A DNA stretch of 51,600 nt, taken from the NCBI RefSeq assembly GCF_900156255.1, contig NZ_FTMK01000021.1:1-51600 (forward strand), read 5' to 3'. Positions 1 through 10,364 of this stretch are shown one piece after another (the stretch's first letter is position 1; each line of letters opens with the position of its first letter). Both the position numbers and the translations under genes were made by a program. The notes beneath the pieces were generated by a model. It saw only the letters and a list, made by a program, of their open reading frames with translations, was not told the origin of the DNA and made no database searches. This DNA comes from Paracoccus thiocyanatus (lineage in GTDB: Bacteria; Pseudomonadota; Alphaproteobacteria; Rhodobacterales; Rhodobacteraceae).

Positions 1-1
1 C

Positions 2-697
<696 letters not shown>

Positions 698-728
698 TCG
701 GCAGGGCGGGCATGGTCCCGCCCGCGCA

Positions 729-1643
729 TCATCGTCGGGTGATCCGAAGACGGATATCATGACAGCAAGGCCCGTCCCGCAAGGGGCGGGCTTTTTTGCT
801 TGGTGCGCTCGGGATTGGCGGCCGGCCGGGCCAGCGGGGCGGGGGCGGACCGGCGCGCGGCGCCACGGGACAGTGTGTCGGCAAAGGGGCGTGTCCGCCC
901 TGACCGATGCCGACAAAGCCCAGGCGATGAACATAGAGGGCGTCGTAAGGGATCGGCTCGATGCCGTTCAGTCGCGGCAATTCATCAAGCAGGTCAAGAT
1001 ACCAGTCCGGCGACGGGATCGGGCTGAACTCCTCGACCTGCGGTGAGACATACAGTTCCTCGGCGATAAAGGGCCGGGTGATGAAGTGGACCTGCTGCGG
1101 CGCGGCACCGAACCACGCGGCGATTTTCCAGAAATAGCCCGGCACGTCGCGGATCAGTTGGTGCGGCGGCAAGGCAAAGACGACCGGCGCCCGGGGATGC
1201 TGATACAACGAGGCCGGCAGGCGGTTCATATGCTCGGCGGCGAGATGTCCGAAATGGAACAGGCAACGGCCGCCCCAAACCATCGGGCCGCGCAGCTTGG
1301 GGCCGCTGAATTGCCAGGGAACGGCGTTCGAGTCGACGAACTGGCGATGATTAAGGTGCCGGACCACTGTATTCGTCTCGAAGTCGGGCCAGACCGGGCC
1401 GCCATCGGCGATCTTGTTGCGATAGGCGAACCTGCGCGTCGGAACGATGCGAATGTCGCGGAAAACCTGGGCTTGGGGCACTTGGATTCCCGGCCGCGCA
1501 TCGGCCCAATCTGTCGTGGGGCCTACCTTGTCCGGCCGTCGATCCGAACTGGGCAGGGGGGACAGCAGCGCCACCCTGGCGCGGCTTAGGGCGGCTTGCA
1601 GCCGCGGGTTGGCGCGGATCGCTTTCGTCAGGATGCTTGGCAT
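729..1643 (-). pseudogene. Truncated glycosyltransferase 61-like gene
   Basis: The frame starts MPSILTKAIRANPRLQ and holds a stretch around residues 125-145 (GRCLFHFGHLAAEHMNRLP) resembling the HFGH-x-x-x-E-x-x-R signature of GT61/DUF563 glycosyltransferases, which in these bacteria add sugars to surface polysaccharides. Similarity seems to run only to about residue 240 ([10 protein letters not shown], near base 920). Beyond that the reading turns into a Pro/Arg-rich low-complexity tail that passes through the tuf terminator on the opposite strand. GT61 proteins normally have a further 100 or more residues after this point, so I read it as a 3'-truncated remnant. It sits antisense between tuf and rpsJ, an uncommon place for such a gene. 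No good ribosome-binding site precedes the ATG. The family call is from motif recognition only; an unrelated short protein is possible. Confidence 0.55.
770..797 (+). terminator. Rho-independent terminator of tuf
   Basis: A 9-bp stem (GCCCGTCCC at 770-778 with GGGGCGGGC at 783-791, one G-T pair) closes a GCAA loop and is followed by six T. A weaker 7-bp hairpin (704-710 with 717-723) lies between the tuf stop and this site. Together they end the tuf transcript. Confidence 0.9.
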
Positions 1644-1739
1644 CGGAATTCCGTTTTGTCTAAAAGGTCAGGCCGGCAGGCGACGGATAGAACGCTTTCA
1701 CGGTTCGCGCAATCCAGGCAGGGCGGGCGCGAAAGCAGC

Positions 1740-1768
1740 TTGACCGCGTGGCACGAAGCGGATAAATC
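1740..1768 (+). promoter_or_regulatory. Candidate promoter of the S10 operon
   Basis: TTGACC at 1740-1745 is separated by 17 bases from TAAATC at 1763-1768. It lies 148 bases upstream of rpsJ, after the tuf terminator, and is the best sigma-70-like site in the gap. The same TTGACC-N17 arrangement recurs before rplO. Confidence 0.5.
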
Positions 1769-1811
1769 CCCGCAATCATCGCCGGTTTGCCAAGAATCGG
1801 CTTGTCAGTCG

Positions 1812-1831
1812 GGCCGCCACGCAAGGCGGCC
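1812..1831 (+). promoter_or_regulatory. Leader hairpin upstream of rpsJ
   Basis: GGCCGCC at 1812-1818 pairs perfectly with GGCGGCC at 1825-1831 around the loop ACGCAA, followed by a T-rich stretch (TGCTGTTGTTT). It lies between the candidate promoter and rpsJ, so it would be in the 5' leader of the S10 mRNA. It could attenuate transcription or bind a ribosomal protein; neither can be shown from sequence. The remainder of 1644-1915 holds no gene that I can support. Confidence 0.4.
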
Positions 1832-1915
1832 TGCTGTTGTTTATACGGTTCGACGCTGGCGATGCGTGGTGTGTCGTCAGCCTCTCAACTTGCACTCCCC
1901 GCAAGAGGGATGAGA

Positions 1916-2224
1916 ATGCAAAGCCAGAACATCCGCATCCGGTTGAAGGCGTTCGATTACCGCGTCCTGGATGCCAGCACGCAGGAAATCGTCAACACCG
2001 CCAAGCGCACCGGCGCGCAGGTCCGCGGCCCGATTCCGCTGCCCAACAAGATCGAGAAATTCACCGTCCTGCGCGGTCCGCATATCGACAAGAAATCCCG
2101 CGACCAGTGGGAAATCCGCACGCATAAGCGTCTGCTGGACATCGTCGATCCGACCCCCCAGACCGTTGATGCCCTGATGAAGCTCGACCTCGCCGCCGGC
2201 GTGGATGTCGAGATCAAGGTGTAA
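1916..2224 (+). CDS. rpsJ: 30S ribosomal protein S10
   Basis: S10 is part of the small-subunit head and, as NusE, takes part in transcription antitermination with NusB. The 102-residue protein [19 protein letters not shown] ... GVDVEIKV is full length. I chose the ATG at 1916, which gives the family-typical N-terminus; an in-frame ATG two codons upstream (1910) is possible, and the longer open frame reaching back to 1787 has no family support. AGAGGG lies just upstream. It is the first gene of the S10 block and ends 10 bases before rplC. Confidence 0.97.
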   Translation: MQSQNIRIRLKAFDYRVLDASTQEIVNTAKRTGAQVRGPIPLPNKIEKFTVLRGPHIDKKSRDQWEIRTHKRLLDIVDPTPQTVDALMKLDLAAGVDVEIKV

Positions 2225-2234
2225 GGAGGCCAGC

Positions 2235-2972
2235 ATGCTGCGGACTGGTGTTATCGCCAAGAAGCTGGGCATGACCCGGCTGTTCCTGGAAGACGGGCGT
2301 CAGGTGCCCGTCACCGTGCTGCACGTGGACAACGTGCAGGTCGTCGCTCAGCGCACCGCTGAAAAAGACGGCTATGTGGCGCTGCAGCTGGGCGCGGGCG
2401 AGGCGAAAGCCAAGCGCACGACCGCCGCCCTGCGCGGCCATTTCGCCAAGGCGAATGTCGCCCCCAAGCGCAAGATCGCGGAATTCCGCGTCTCGCCCGA
2501 GAACCTGGTGGAGGTGGGCGAGGAAATCGTCGCCGACCATTACTTCGAAGGGCAGTATGTCGACATCGCCGGCACCTCGATCGGCAAGGGCTTTGCCGGT
2601 GCGATGAAGCGGCATAATTTCGGCGGCCTGCGCGCCTCGCACGGCGTGTCGATCAGCCATCGTTCGCATGGTTCGACCGGCCAGTGCCAGGATCCGGGCA
2701 AGGTGTTCAAGGGCAAGAAGATGGCCGGCCATCTGGGTGCCGTGCGCGTCACCACCCAGAACCTGCAAGTCGTCAAGACCGATGCCGAGCGCGGCCTGAT
2801 CATGGTCAAGGGCTCGGTTCCGGGTTCCAAGGGCGGCTGGGTCACGATCAAGGACGCCGTGAAGAAGCCGCTGGCCGAAAGCACCGTTTTCCCGGCTGCG
2901 ATCCGCTCGAAAGCTGCCCAGGCCGAGGCTGCTGCCCCTGCCGAGGCCGCCGCGCCCGAAGGAGACAACTGA
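2235..2972 (+). CDS. rplC: 50S ribosomal protein L3
   Basis: L3 helps start 50S assembly and reaches the peptidyl-transferase centre. The protein (245 residues) starts [17 protein letters not shown] and contains the conserved core [16 protein letters not shown] and the central-loop segment [15 protein letters not shown]. The ATG at 2235 follows AAGGAGG at 2223-2229 with a 5-base gap; the longer upstream frame overlapping rpsJ is not used. The C-terminus carries an Ala/Glu-rich extension ([19 protein letters not shown]) beyond the compact L3 fold, as seen in some alphaproteobacteria. The stop overlaps the rplD start by one base (TGATG), indicating translational coupling. Confidence 0.97.
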   Translation: MLRTGVIAKKLGMTRLFLEDGRQVPVTVLHVDNVQVVAQRTAEKDGYVALQLGAGEAKAKRTTAALRGHFAKANVAPKRKIAEFRVSPENLVEVGEEIVADHYFEGQYVDIAGTSIGKGFAGAMKRHNFGGLRASHGVSISHRSHGSTGQCQDPGKVFKGKKMAGHLGAVRVTTQNLQVVKTDAERGLIMVKGSVPGSKGGWVTIKDAVKKPLAESTVFPAAIRSKAAQAEAAAPAEAAAPEGDN

Positions 2973-3592
2973 TGAAACTCGACGTTATCACGCTCGACGC
3001 CGGCAAGGCCGGTGATATCGACCTGAGCGATGACATCTTCGGGCTCGAGCCGCGTGCGGACCTGCTGCATCGTGTCGTGCGCTGGCAGCGCGCGAAGGCG
3101 CAGGCGGGCACCCATTCGGTGCTGGGCAAGTCGGATGTCAGCTATTCGACCAAGAAGATCTATCGCCAGAAAGGCACCGGCGGCGCCCGCCACGGTTCCC
3201 GCAAGGCGCCGACCTTCCGTCACGGCGGCGTCTACAAGGGTCCGACCCCGCGGTCGCATGCCTTTGACCTGCCCAAGAAGGTTCGAGCGCTTGGCCTGAG
3301 GCATGCGCTGTCGGCCAAGGCCGCGGCGGGTGAGCTGGTGATCATCGAAAGCCTGAACATCGCCGAAGCCAAGACCGCGGCCGTCGCCAAGGCGGTCCGG
3401 GAAAACGGCTGGAAGCGCGTCCTGGTGATCGACGGCGCCGAGGTGAACGAGAATTTCGCCCGTGCCGCCCGCAACCTGGAAGGCGTGGATGTGCTGCCCT
3501 CGATGGGCGCCAACGTCTATGACATCCTGCGTCGCGATACGCTCGTGCTGACGCGCGCCGGTGTCGAAGCTCTGGAGGCTCGCCTGAAATGA
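2972..3592 (+). CDS. rplD: 50S ribosomal protein L4
   Basis: L4 lines the peptide exit tunnel; in enterobacteria it also represses its own operon. The 206-residue protein begins [20 protein letters not shown] and holds the tunnel-loop signature [19 protein letters not shown] ... [15 protein letters not shown]. The ATG at 2972 overlaps the rplC stop (TGATG) and has AAGGAGA at 2959-2965. The end overlaps rplW in an ATGA junction, so rplC, rplD and rplW appear to be translated as a coupled group. Confidence 0.97.
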   Translation: MKLDVITLDAGKAGDIDLSDDIFGLEPRADLLHRVVRWQRAKAQAGTHSVLGKSDVSYSTKKIYRQKGTGGARHGSRKAPTFRHGGVYKGPTPRSHAFDLPKKVRALGLRHALSAKAAAGELVIIESLNIAEAKTAAVAKAVRENGWKRVLVIDGAEVNENFARAARNLEGVDVLPSMGANVYDILRRDTLVLTRAGVEALEARLK

Positions 3593-3885
3593 GCGTGAAA
3601 CCCGAACATTACGATGTCATCGTCAAGCCGGTGATCACCGAAAAAGCCACCCTCGCGGGCGAAGCCAACGCCTATGTGTTCCAGGTGGCCAAGGATTCGT
3701 CCAAGCCGGTGATCAAGCAAGCCGTCGAGGCGCTGTTCAACGTCAAGGTGAAGGCGGTCAACACCACCATCACCAAGGGCAAGGCCAAGCGGTTCCGCGG
3801 CCGTCCCGGCGTCCGCTCGGACGTGAAGAAGGCCTATGTGACGCTGGAAGCTGGCAACAGCATCGACGTGTCCACCGGCCTCTGA
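3589..3885 (+). CDS. rplW: 50S ribosomal protein L23
   Basis: L23 sits at the tunnel exit and is the docking site for trigger factor and the signal recognition particle. The 98-residue protein ([20 protein letters not shown] ... [22 protein letters not shown]) is of normal size and has the conserved KPVITEKA segment and the basic loop after NT. It starts inside the last codon of rplD (ATGA). A terminator-like hairpin lies 15 bases after its stop. Confidence 0.97.
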   Translation: MSVKPEHYDVIVKPVITEKATLAGEANAYVFQVAKDSSKPVIKQAVEALFNVKVKAVNTTITKGKAKRFRGRPGVRSDVKKAYVTLEAGNSIDVSTGL

Positions 3886-3900
3886 TAAAAGCCTGCGAAT

Positions 3901-3932
3901 CGACGGCCCCGGCAGCGGGGCCGTCGCCTTTT
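3901..3932 (+). terminator. Terminator-like hairpin between rplW and rplB
   Basis: A perfect 10-bp stem (CGACGGCCCC with GGGGCCGTCG) encloses a 6-base loop and is followed by CCTTTT. It looks like an intrinsic terminator with a short T tract. Because rplB lies only 48 bases further on, it more likely trims or attenuates the operon transcript than ends it. Confidence 0.65.
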
Positions 3933-3980
3933 GACTGAAACGGACCTAGCTTTGGTCCAAAGCAACGGAAGACAGAAAGC

Positions 3981-4817
3981 ATGGCACTCAAGTCGTATAA
4001 GCCGACGACGCCTGGCCAGCGTGGGCTGGTTCTGATCGACCGTTCGGAGCTTTGGAAAGGGCGCCCGGTCAAGTCCCTCACGGAGGGTTTGACCAAGCAT
4101 GGCGGCCGGAACAACACCGGACGGATCACGATGCGCCGCAAGGGCGGCGGGGCGAAGCGTCTTTATCGCATCGTCGATTTCAAGCGCACCAAGTTCGATG
4201 TTTCGGCGACCGTCGAGCGGATCGAATACGATCCCAACCGCACCGCATTCATCGCGCTGATCAAGTATGAAGACGGCGAGCAGGCCTATATCCTTGCCCC
4301 GCAGCGTGTTGCTGTCGGCGACAAGGTCGTAGCCGGCACCAAGGTGGACGTGAAGCCCGGCAACGCCATGCCCTTCAGCGGCATGCCGATCGGCACCATC
4401 GTCCACAACGTCGAGCTGAAGCCCGGCAAGGGCGGCCAGATCGCCCGTTCGGCCGGCACCTATGCCCAGTTCGTCGGCCGCGACGGCGGCTATGCCCAGA
4501 TCCGCCTGTCCTCGGGCGAGCTGCGCCTGGTGCGCCAGGAATGCATGGCGACCATCGGGGCGGTGTCGAACTCGGACCACTCGAACCAGAATTTCGGCAA
4601 GGCCGGACGCAACCGCCACAAGGGCATCCGCCCCAGCGTGCGCGGCGTTGCCATGAACCCGATCGACCACCCGCATGGTGGTGGTGAGGGTCGGACCTCG
4701 GGCGGCCGTCACCCGGTCACCCCCTGGGGCAAGGGCACCAAGGGGACCAAGACCCGCTCGAACAAATCGACCGACAAGTACATCCTGCGGTCGCGTCACG
4801 TTAAGAAGGGGCGTTAA
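3981..4817 (+). CDS. rplB: 50S ribosomal protein L2
   Basis: L2 is a primary rRNA-binding protein needed for subunit association and peptidyl transfer. The protein has 278 residues, starts [20 protein letters not shown] and includes the conserved C-terminal signature [19 protein letters not shown] with the functionally important His in DHPHGGG. The start is preceded by GGAAGACAGAAAGC. rpsS follows 3 bases after the stop. Confidence 0.98.
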   Translation: MALKSYKPTTPGQRGLVLIDRSELWKGRPVKSLTEGLTKHGGRNNTGRITMRRKGGGAKRLYRIVDFKRTKFDVSATVERIEYDPNRTAFIALIKYEDGEQAYILAPQRVAVGDKVVAGTKVDVKPGNAMPFSGMPIGTIVHNVELKPGKGGQIARSAGTYAQFVGRDGGYAQIRLSSGELRLVRQECMATIGAVSNSDHSNQNFGKAGRNRHKGIRPSVRGVAMNPIDHPHGGGEGRTSGGRHPVTPWGKGTKGTKTRSNKSTDKYILRSRHVKKGR

Positions 4818-4820
4818 TCC

Positions 4821-5099
4821 ATGGCACGTTCTGTTTGGAAGGGCCCCTTTGTCGACGCCTATGTGCTTCGCAAGGCCGAGAAAGCCCGCGAGTCCGGCAA
4901 GTCGGACGTCATCAAGATCTGGTCGCGCCGGTCGACCATCCTGCCGCAATTCGTCGGCCTGACCTTCGGCGTCTACAACGGCCAGAAGCATATCCCGGTG
5001 TCGGTGACCGAAGAGATGATCGGCCAGAAGTTCGGTGAATACTCGCCGACGCGGACCTATTACGGGCACGCGGCCGACAAGAAAGCGAAAAGGAAGTAA
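4821..5099 (+). CDS. rpsS: 30S ribosomal protein S19
   Basis: S19 is in the head of the small subunit and contacts the A-site tRNA and the 50S subunit together with S13. The 92-residue protein [20 protein letters not shown] is standard and holds [24 protein letters not shown] and the C-terminal [18 protein letters not shown]. It lies 3 bases after rplB and 5 before rplV, so it is clearly in the same transcript. Confidence 0.97.
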   Translation: MARSVWKGPFVDAYVLRKAEKARESGKSDVIKIWSRRSTILPQFVGLTFGVYNGQKHIPVSVTEEMIGQKFGEYSPTRTYYGHAADKKAKRK

Positions 5100-5104
5100 G
5101 CGTC

Positions 5105-5500
5105 ATGGGTAAGGAACAGAATCCGCGCCGCGTGGCCGAGAACGAGGCGTTTGCGAAGACCAAGATGCTTCGCACCTCGCCGCAGAAGCTGAACCTGGTT
5201 GCGGCGATGATCCGCGGCAAGAAGGTCGAGAAGGCTTTGGCCGACCTGACCTTTTCGCACAAGCGCATCGCGGGCGACGTCAAGAAATGCCTGCAATCGG
5301 CCATCGCCAATGCCGAGAACAACCATAATCTCGACGTGGACAACCTGGTCGTCGCCGAGGCTTGGGTGGGCAAGAACCTGGTCATGAAGCGTGGTCGTCC
5401 GCGCGCCCGTGGTCGTTACGGCAAGATCATGAAGCCGTTTTCGGAAATCACCATCAAGGTCCGTCAGGTCGAGGCCATCGAAGCCGGGGAGCGCGCGTAA
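5105..5500 (+). CDS. rplV: 50S ribosomal protein L22
   Basis: L22 spans the 50S body, and its hairpin lines the exit tunnel near the macrolide site. The protein has 131 residues with [22 protein letters not shown] near the start and the tunnel-loop region [25 protein letters not shown] towards the end. The last base of its TAA stop is the first base of the rpsC ATG (TAATG), so the two are coupled. Confidence 0.97.
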   Translation: MGKEQNPRRVAENEAFAKTKMLRTSPQKLNLVAAMIRGKKVEKALADLTFSHKRIAGDVKKCLQSAIANAENNHNLDVDNLVVAEAWVGKNLVMKRGRPRARGRYGKIMKPFSEITIKVRQVEAIEAGERA

Positions 5501-6216
5501 TGGGTCAGAAGGTAAACCCCATCGGGATGCGTCTCCAGGTCAACCGCACCTGGGACAGCCGCTGGTATGCGGATGACAAGGACTACGGCAATCTGCTGCT
5601 GGAAGACCTGAAGATCCGCGACTTCATCCACAAGGAAGCCAAGCAGGCCGGCGTCAGCCGCGTCGTGATCGAGCGGCCGCACAAGAAGTGCCGGGTGACG
5701 ATCCATGCCGCACGTCCGGGTGTCATCATCGGCAAGAAAGGCGCCGATATCGAGACCCTGCGCAAGAAGCTGGCGAATTACACCGCTTCGGAACTGCACC
5801 TCAACATCGTCGAGGTCCGCAAGCCCGAACTGGACGCGCAGCTTGTGGCCGAATCCATCGCCCAGCAACTGGAGCGTCGGGTGTCCTTCCGCCGCGCCAT
5901 GAAGCGCGCGGTGCAGAACGCCATGCGCATGGGCGCGCTGGGGATCCGGGTGAACGTGGCGGGCCGCCTGGGCGGCGCCGAGATCGCCCGCACCGAATGG
6001 TATCGCGAAGGCCGGGTGCCGCTGCACACGCTGCGCGCCGACATCGACTATGCGCTGTCGGAGGCGACGACTCCCTACGGGATCATCGGGGTCAAGGTCT
6101 GGATCTTCAAGGGCGAGATCATGGAGCACGACCCGCAGGCCCGCGACCGCCGCGCCACCGAAGCGCAGGATGGCCCGTCGCCCCGCGGCCCGCGCCGCGA
6201 CCGCGACGCGCGCTAA
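5500..6216 (+). CDS. rpsC: 30S ribosomal protein S3
   Basis: S3 forms part of the mRNA entry site and has helicase-like activity on structured mRNA. I use the ATG at 5500 ([20 protein letters not shown]), giving 238 residues; a longer frame from 5362 overlaps rplV and lacks family support. A type II KH domain is visible near residues 65-85 ([17 protein letters not shown], with the GxxG loop GKKG), followed by the S3 C-terminal domain ([22 protein letters not shown]). The tail is basic and Pro/Arg-rich ([14 protein letters not shown]). Confidence 0.97.
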   Translation: MGQKVNPIGMRLQVNRTWDSRWYADDKDYGNLLLEDLKIRDFIHKEAKQAGVSRVVIERPHKKCRVTIHAARPGVIIGKKGADIETLRKKLANYTASELHLNIVEVRKPELDAQLVAESIAQQLERRVSFRRAMKRAVQNAMRMGALGIRVNVAGRLGGAEIARTEWYREGRVPLHTLRADIDYALSEATTPYGIIGVKVWIFKGEIMEHDPQARDRRATEAQDGPSPRGPRRDRDAR

Positions 6217-6228
6217 GGAGAACAAGCA

Positions 6229-6642
6229 ATGCTGCAACCGAAACGGACCAAGTTCCGCAAACAGCACAAGGGCCGCATCCACGGCGAAGCCAAGGGCGGG
6301 TTCAACCTGAACTTCGGCTCCTACGCGCTGAAAGCCATCGAGCCCGAGCGCGTCACCGCTCGCCAGATCGAGGCCGCGCGCCGTGCGATCACCCGCCACA
6401 TGAAGCGCCAGGGGCGGGTGTGGATTCGCATCTTCCCGGATGTGCCGGTTTCCTCGAAGCCGACCGAAGTGCGGATGGGTAAGGGCAAGGGCTCGGTGGA
6501 TTTCTGGGCCGCCCGCGTCCATCCCGGCCGGATCATGTTCGAGATCGACGGGGTGAACGATGTCATCGCCCGCGAGGCGCTGCGCCTGGGCGCGCAGAAG
6601 CTACCGGTGCTGACCCGCATCGTCGCGCGCGAAGACTGGTAA
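6229..6642 (+). CDS. rplP: 50S ribosomal protein L16
   Basis: L16 binds near the A-site tRNA elbow and is needed for late 50S assembly. The 137-residue protein starts [19 protein letters not shown] and contains [19 protein letters not shown], a conserved L16 block. AAGGAGAA lies upstream. It closes the first half of the S10 block; a terminator-like hairpin and a 192-base gap precede rpmC, which is wider than usual. Confidence 0.97.
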   Translation: MLQPKRTKFRKQHKGRIHGEAKGGFNLNFGSYALKAIEPERVTARQIEAARRAITRHMKRQGRVWIRIFPDVPVSSKPTEVRMGKGKGSVDFWAARVHPGRIMFEIDGVNDVIAREALRLGAQKLPVLTRIVAREDW

Positions 6643-6664
6643 TTCACCAGCGCATCAAGACAAG

Positions 6665-6698
6665 TGCCCCGCCGCAATCGTGGCGGGGCATCGCTTTT
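6665..6698 (+). terminator. Terminator-like hairpin after rplP
   Basis: TGCCCCGCC (6665-6673) pairs perfectly with GGCGGGGCA (6682-6690) around an 8-base loop, followed by TCGCTTTT. It resembles an intrinsic terminator with a poor T tract and would reduce read-through into rpmC. Confidence 0.6.
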
Positions 6699-6720
6699 CA
6701 TCGGCCCCGGACGATCGGGG

Positions 6721-6749
6721 TTGCCAAAAGCCGGCGATGCCTGTATGGG
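6721..6749 (+). promoter_or_regulatory. Weak candidate promoter before rpmC
   Basis: TTGCCA at 6721-6726 and TATGGG at 6744-6749 are spaced by 17 bases, placed right after the hairpin that follows rplP and 85 bases before rpmC. The -10 match is poor, so this is a suggestion only. Confidence 0.3.
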
Positions 6750-6834
6750 CAAGCCTTCATCATGAAACTCCACCGGGAATCAGGGTGGCCCTGCACGGCA
6801 GGGGCTCTCCGGTGATGTTGAAAGGAACAGGCGC

Positions 6835-7041
6835 ATGAAAGCGCAGGAACTGAAAGAAAAGTCGCCCGATCAGCTGAAAGAACAGCTGCTGGCGCTGAAG
6901 AAGGAAGCGTTCAACCTGCGCTTCCAGCAGGCCACCGGCCAGCTCGAATCGACCGCCCGCATGCGCAACATCCGCCGCGATGTCGCCCGTGTGAAAACCA
7001 TTCTGAACCAGAAAGCGGCGCAAGCCGCGGCGTCGAACTAA
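6835..7041 (+). CDS. rpmC: 50S ribosomal protein L29
   Basis: L29 lies beside L23 at the tunnel exit. The 68-residue protein [24 protein letters not shown] is a typical two-helix L29, with [31 protein letters not shown] split across both helices. The C-terminus ends in a short Ala-rich run. The start follows GAAAGGAACAGGCGC. rpsQ begins 12 bases after the stop. Confidence 0.96.
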   Translation: MKAQELKEKSPDQLKEQLLALKKEAFNLRFQQATGQLESTARMRNIRRDVARVKTILNQKAAQAAASN

Positions 7042-7053
7042 GGAGCCCGGTCC

Positions 7054-7302
7054 ATGCCCAAACGCATCCTGCAAGGCAAGGTCGTCAGCGACAAGAACGA
7101 ACAGACCGTCACCGTTCTGGTCGAGCGTCGCTTCAAGCATGCGCTGCTGCACAAGATCGTGCGGTCGTCCAAGAAATACCGCGCGCATGACGCGCAAAAC
7201 CAGTTCAAGGTCGGTGACATCGTTCGCATCGTCGAATGCGCGCCGATCTCGAAGACCAAACGCTGGACCGTTCTGACCGAAGCCGCCGAGGCCTCGGCCT
7301 GA
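7054..7302 (+). CDS. rpsQ: 30S ribosomal protein S17
   Basis: S17 is an OB-fold protein that binds 16S rRNA early in 30S assembly. The 82 residues begin [21 protein letters not shown] and include [21 protein letters not shown] and the conserved [13 protein letters not shown] near the end. The start is preceded by TAAGGAGCCCGGTCC. The 63-base gap to rplN holds a GC-rich hairpin. Confidence 0.97.
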   Translation: MPKRILQGKVVSDKNEQTVTVLVERRFKHALLHKIVRSSKKYRAHDAQNQFKVGDIVRIVECAPISKTKRWTVLTEAAEASA

Positions 7303-7324
7303 TCGCCAGTTTAATCGATACCCT

Positions 7325-7346
7325 GGGGCCGGTGGTGCCGGTCCCC
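7325..7346 (+). other. Hairpin between rpsQ and rplN
   Basis: GGGGCCGG (7325-7332) pairs with CCGG and CCCC (7338-7346) with one bulged T, and a 5-base loop. There is no T tract, so it looks like an RNA-stability or processing element, not a terminator. Confidence 0.4.
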
Positions 7347-7365
7347 AAAGGTCGGGAGTAACCAA

Positions 7366-7734
7366 ATGATCCAGATGCAGACCAATCTGGATGTCGCTGA
7401 CAACTCCGGCGCTCGCCGGGTGCAGTGCATCAAGGTCCTGGGTGGTTCGCACCGTCGCTATGCGTCGGTGGGCGACATCATCGTCGTCTCCGTCAAGGAG
7501 GCCATTCCGCGCGGCCGCGTGAAGAAAGGCGACGTCCGCAAGGCCGTCGTCGTGCGCACCGCCAAGGAAGTGAAGCGCGAGGACGGCACCTCGATCCGCT
7601 TCGACCGCAACGCCGCCGTCATCCTGAACAACCAGGGCGAGCCGGTCGGCACCCGTATCTTCGGGCCGGTCGTACGCGAGCTGCGGGCCAAGAACTTCAT
7701 GAAGATCATCTCGCTTGCGCCGGAGGTGCTGTGA
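7366..7734 (+). CDS. rplN: 50S ribosomal protein L14
   Basis: L14 forms an intersubunit bridge and is the binding surface for the silencing factor RsfS. The 122-residue protein [20 protein letters not shown] has the hallmark [16 protein letters not shown] and the later [24 protein letters not shown]. It overlaps rplX by one base (TGATG), so translation of the two is probably coupled. Confidence 0.98.
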   Translation: MIQMQTNLDVADNSGARRVQCIKVLGGSHRRYASVGDIIVVSVKEAIPRGRVKKGDVRKAVVVRTAKEVKREDGTSIRFDRNAAVILNNQGEPVGTRIFGPVVRELRAKNFMKIISLAPEVL

Positions 7735-8038
7735 TGGCTGCCAAGCTGAAAAAGGGCGACAAGGTCGTCGTGCTGGCCGGCAAGGACAAGGGCAAGCAGG
7801 GTGAGATCGCCGCCGTGTTCCCGAAAGAGAACAAGGCCGTGGTCGATGGCGTCAACATCGCCATCCGTCACCAGCGCCAGACCCAGACAAGCCAGGGCGG
7901 CCGCGTGCCGAAGGCCATGCCGATCGACCTGTCGAACCTTGCGCTGATGGACAAGAACGGCAAAGCGACCCGCGTCGGCTTCCGCATCGAGGACGGCAAG
8001 AAAGTCCGCTACGCCAAGACCACGGGAGACGTGATCTG

Positions 8039-8039
<1 letters not shown>
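7734..8039 (+). CDS. rplX: 50S ribosomal protein L24
   Basis: L24 is an assembly initiator of the large subunit. The 101-residue product begins [20 protein letters not shown], a KOW motif, followed by [18 protein letters not shown]. The ATG at 7734 overlaps the rplN stop; the longer frame from 7425 lies over rplN and is an artefact. Its TGA overlaps the rplE ATG by one base. Confidence 0.97.
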
Positions 8040-8599
<560 letters not shown>

Positions 8600-8617
8600 T
8601 CGCGGAGGGAAGAAGAT

Positions 8618-8923
8618 ATGGCTAAGAAATCCATGGTTGAGCGCGAGAAGAAGCGCGAGCGTCTGGTTCAGAAATACGCCGCCAAGCGCGCCGCGCTGAA
8701 CGAGGTCGTCCACGATCAGTCCCGCCCGATGGAAGAGCGCTTCAAGGCCAGCCTGAAACTGGCTGAACTGCCGCGCAATTCCTCGGCCACGCGTCTGCAC
8801 AACCGGTGCCAACTGACCGGCCGTCCGCACGCGTATTACCGTAAACTGAAACTGTCGCGGATCATGCTGCGCGAGCTTGGCTCGTTCGGCCAGATCCCCG
8901 GCATGGTCAAATCCAGCTGGTAA
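8618..8923 (+). CDS. rpsN: 30S ribosomal protein S14 (zinc-independent form)
   Basis: S14 completes the 30S head near S3 and S10. At 101 residues, and without the CxxC pair of the short zinc-binding form, this is the long C-minus type. The signature [30 protein letters not shown] ends the protein in two conserved blocks. GGAGGGAAG lies upstream of the ATG. It lies between rplE and rpsH as in the standard spc operon. Confidence 0.97.
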   Translation: MAKKSMVEREKKRERLVQKYAAKRAALNEVVHDQSRPMEERFKASLKLAELPRNSSATRLHNRCQLTGRPHAYYRKLKLSRIMLRELGSFGQIPGMVKSSW

Positions 8924-8932
8924 GGGGGCAAT

Positions 8933-9331
8933 ATGTCGATGAACGATCCTCTCGGCGATATGCTGACCCGCATCCGCAACGCGCAGATGCGCGGCAAATC
9001 GACCGTCCGCACGCCCGCCTCCAAGCTGCGCGCCTGGGTGCTCGACGTGCTGAAAGCCGAGGGCTATATCCGCGGCTATGAACAGGTTGATACCCCCTCG
9101 GGCCATACCGAGCTGGAAATCAGCCTGAAATACTACGAAGGCACCCCGGTCATCCGGGAACTGGCGCGGGTGTCCAAGCCTGGCCGCCGGGTCTATGCCT
9201 CGGTCAAGGAATTGCCGCAGGTCCGCAATGGCCTGGGTGTCTCCATCGTCTCGACGCCGAAAGGCGTCATGTCTGATGCAGCGGCTCGCAGCGCCAATGT
9301 CGGCGGCGAAGTCCTCTGCACCGTGTTCTAA
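8933..9331 (+). CDS. rpsH: 30S ribosomal protein S8
   Basis: S8 binds the central domain of 16S rRNA and in E. coli represses the spc operon. The 132-residue protein starts [20 protein letters not shown]; the ATG two codons later is an alternative start. The C-terminal S8 signature [16 protein letters not shown] is present. AAGGGGGCA precedes the ATG. Whether S8 feedback works here is not visible from sequence. Confidence 0.97.
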   Translation: MSMNDPLGDMLTRIRNAQMRGKSTVRTPASKLRAWVLDVLKAEGYIRGYEQVDTPSGHTELEISLKYYEGTPVIRELARVSKPGRRVYASVKELPQVRNGLGVSIVSTPKGVMSDAAARSANVGGEVLCTVF

Positions 9332-9342
9332 GGAGGGCAGAG

Positions 9343-9876
9343 ATGTCTCGGATTGGTAAAAAGCCGGTTGCCCTCCCCAAGGGCGTGACCGCAGAGATCA
9401 AGGGCCAGACCATCGAGGTCAAGGGTCCGAAAGGCAGCCGCAGCTTTACCGCGACGGATGACGTGACGCTGGCCATCGAGGAAGGCACCGTCAAGGTGAC
9501 CCCCCGCGGCATGTCGAAACGCGCCCGCCAGCAATGGGGCATGACCCGCTCGATGGTCGAGAACCTGACCGTCGGCGTCAGCGAAGGCTTCAAGAAAGAG
9601 CTGGAAATCCAGGGCGTCGGCTATCGCGCCCAGATGCAGGGCAAGACGCTCAAGCTGTCGCTGGGCTATTCACATGACGTGAACTTCGAAACGCCGGAAG
9701 GCGTGACCATCTCGGCTCCCAAACAGACCGAGATCGTGGTGGAAGGCGTCGACCAGCAATTGGTCGGCCAGGTCGCCGCGAACATCCGCGAGTGGCGCCG
9801 CCCCGAACCCTACAAGGGCAAGGGCATCCGCTACAAGGGTGAGGTCGTCTTCCGCAAGGAAGGCAAGAAGAAGTAA
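9343..9876 (+). CDS. rplF: 50S ribosomal protein L6
   Basis: L6 lies at the base of the L7/L12 stalk near the factor-binding site. The protein has 177 residues, begins [20 protein letters not shown] and shows the two repeated L6 folds, with the signature [14 protein letters not shown] near the end. AAGGAGGGC lies just before the start. It is followed by rplR after 11 bases. Confidence 0.98.
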   Translation: MSRIGKKPVALPKGVTAEIKGQTIEVKGPKGSRSFTATDDVTLAIEEGTVKVTPRGMSKRARQQWGMTRSMVENLTVGVSEGFKKELEIQGVGYRAQMQGKTLKLSLGYSHDVNFETPEGVTISAPKQTEIVVEGVDQQLVGQVAANIREWRRPEPYKGKGIRYKGEVVFRKEGKKK

Positions 9877-9887
9877 GGGGCGCAAAA

Positions 9888-10247
9888 ATGGCACTGACGA
9901 AAAGAGAGCTGTTCCAGAAGCGCCGCCTTCGCGTGCGCAACAAGCTGCGGAAGATCACGGACGGCCGTCCGCGGCTTTCCGTTCACCGTTCTTCCAAGAA
10001 CATCAGCGTCCAGGTGATCGACGACGTAAAGGGGGTCACGCTGGCCGCCGCCTCGTCGCTTGAAAAGGATCTGGGCGTGGTCGGCAAGAACAACGTCGAA
10101 GCAGCCGCCAAGATCGGCGCCGCCATTGCGGAACGTGCCAAGCAGGCCGGTGTCGAAGAGGTGATCTTCGACCGCGGCGGCTTCCTGTTCCACGGCAAGA
10201 TCAAGGCGCTGGCCGATGCGGCCCGCGAAGGCGGTCTGAAGTTCTGA
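9888..10247 (+). CDS. rplR: 50S ribosomal protein L18
   Basis: L18 binds 5S rRNA with L5. The 119 residues include [20 protein letters not shown] and the later [26 protein letters not shown], both typical of L18. It starts after GGGGCGCAAAA, a modest ribosome-binding site. A 117-base gap with a UUCG-capped hairpin separates it from rpsE, although in most bacteria these genes are nearly adjacent. Confidence 0.98.
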   Translation: MALTKRELFQKRRLRVRNKLRKITDGRPRLSVHRSSKNISVQVIDDVKGVTLAAASSLEKDLGVVGKNNVEAAAKIGAAIAERAKQAGVEEVIFDRGGFLFHGKIKALADAAREGGLKF

Positions 10248-10255
10248 TCCCATGC

Positions 10256-10275
10256 GGGCGGCGTTCGCGCCGCCC
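10256..10275 (+). other. UUCG tetraloop hairpin between rplR and rpsE
   Basis: GGGCGGCG and CGCCGCCC form a perfect 8-bp stem closed by TTCG, an exceptionally stable RNA tetraloop. There is no T tract, so it is probably a 3' stabiliser or processing block in the polycistronic mRNA. Confidence 0.55.
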
Positions 10276-10364
10276 CGATGATCCGGGGGCCGTTCGATCC
10301 GTCGGCGGCCCACCAGGATTGGACCAACGGCGCGGGACGCGCGCCAACGTAAAAGGAATGCCTG

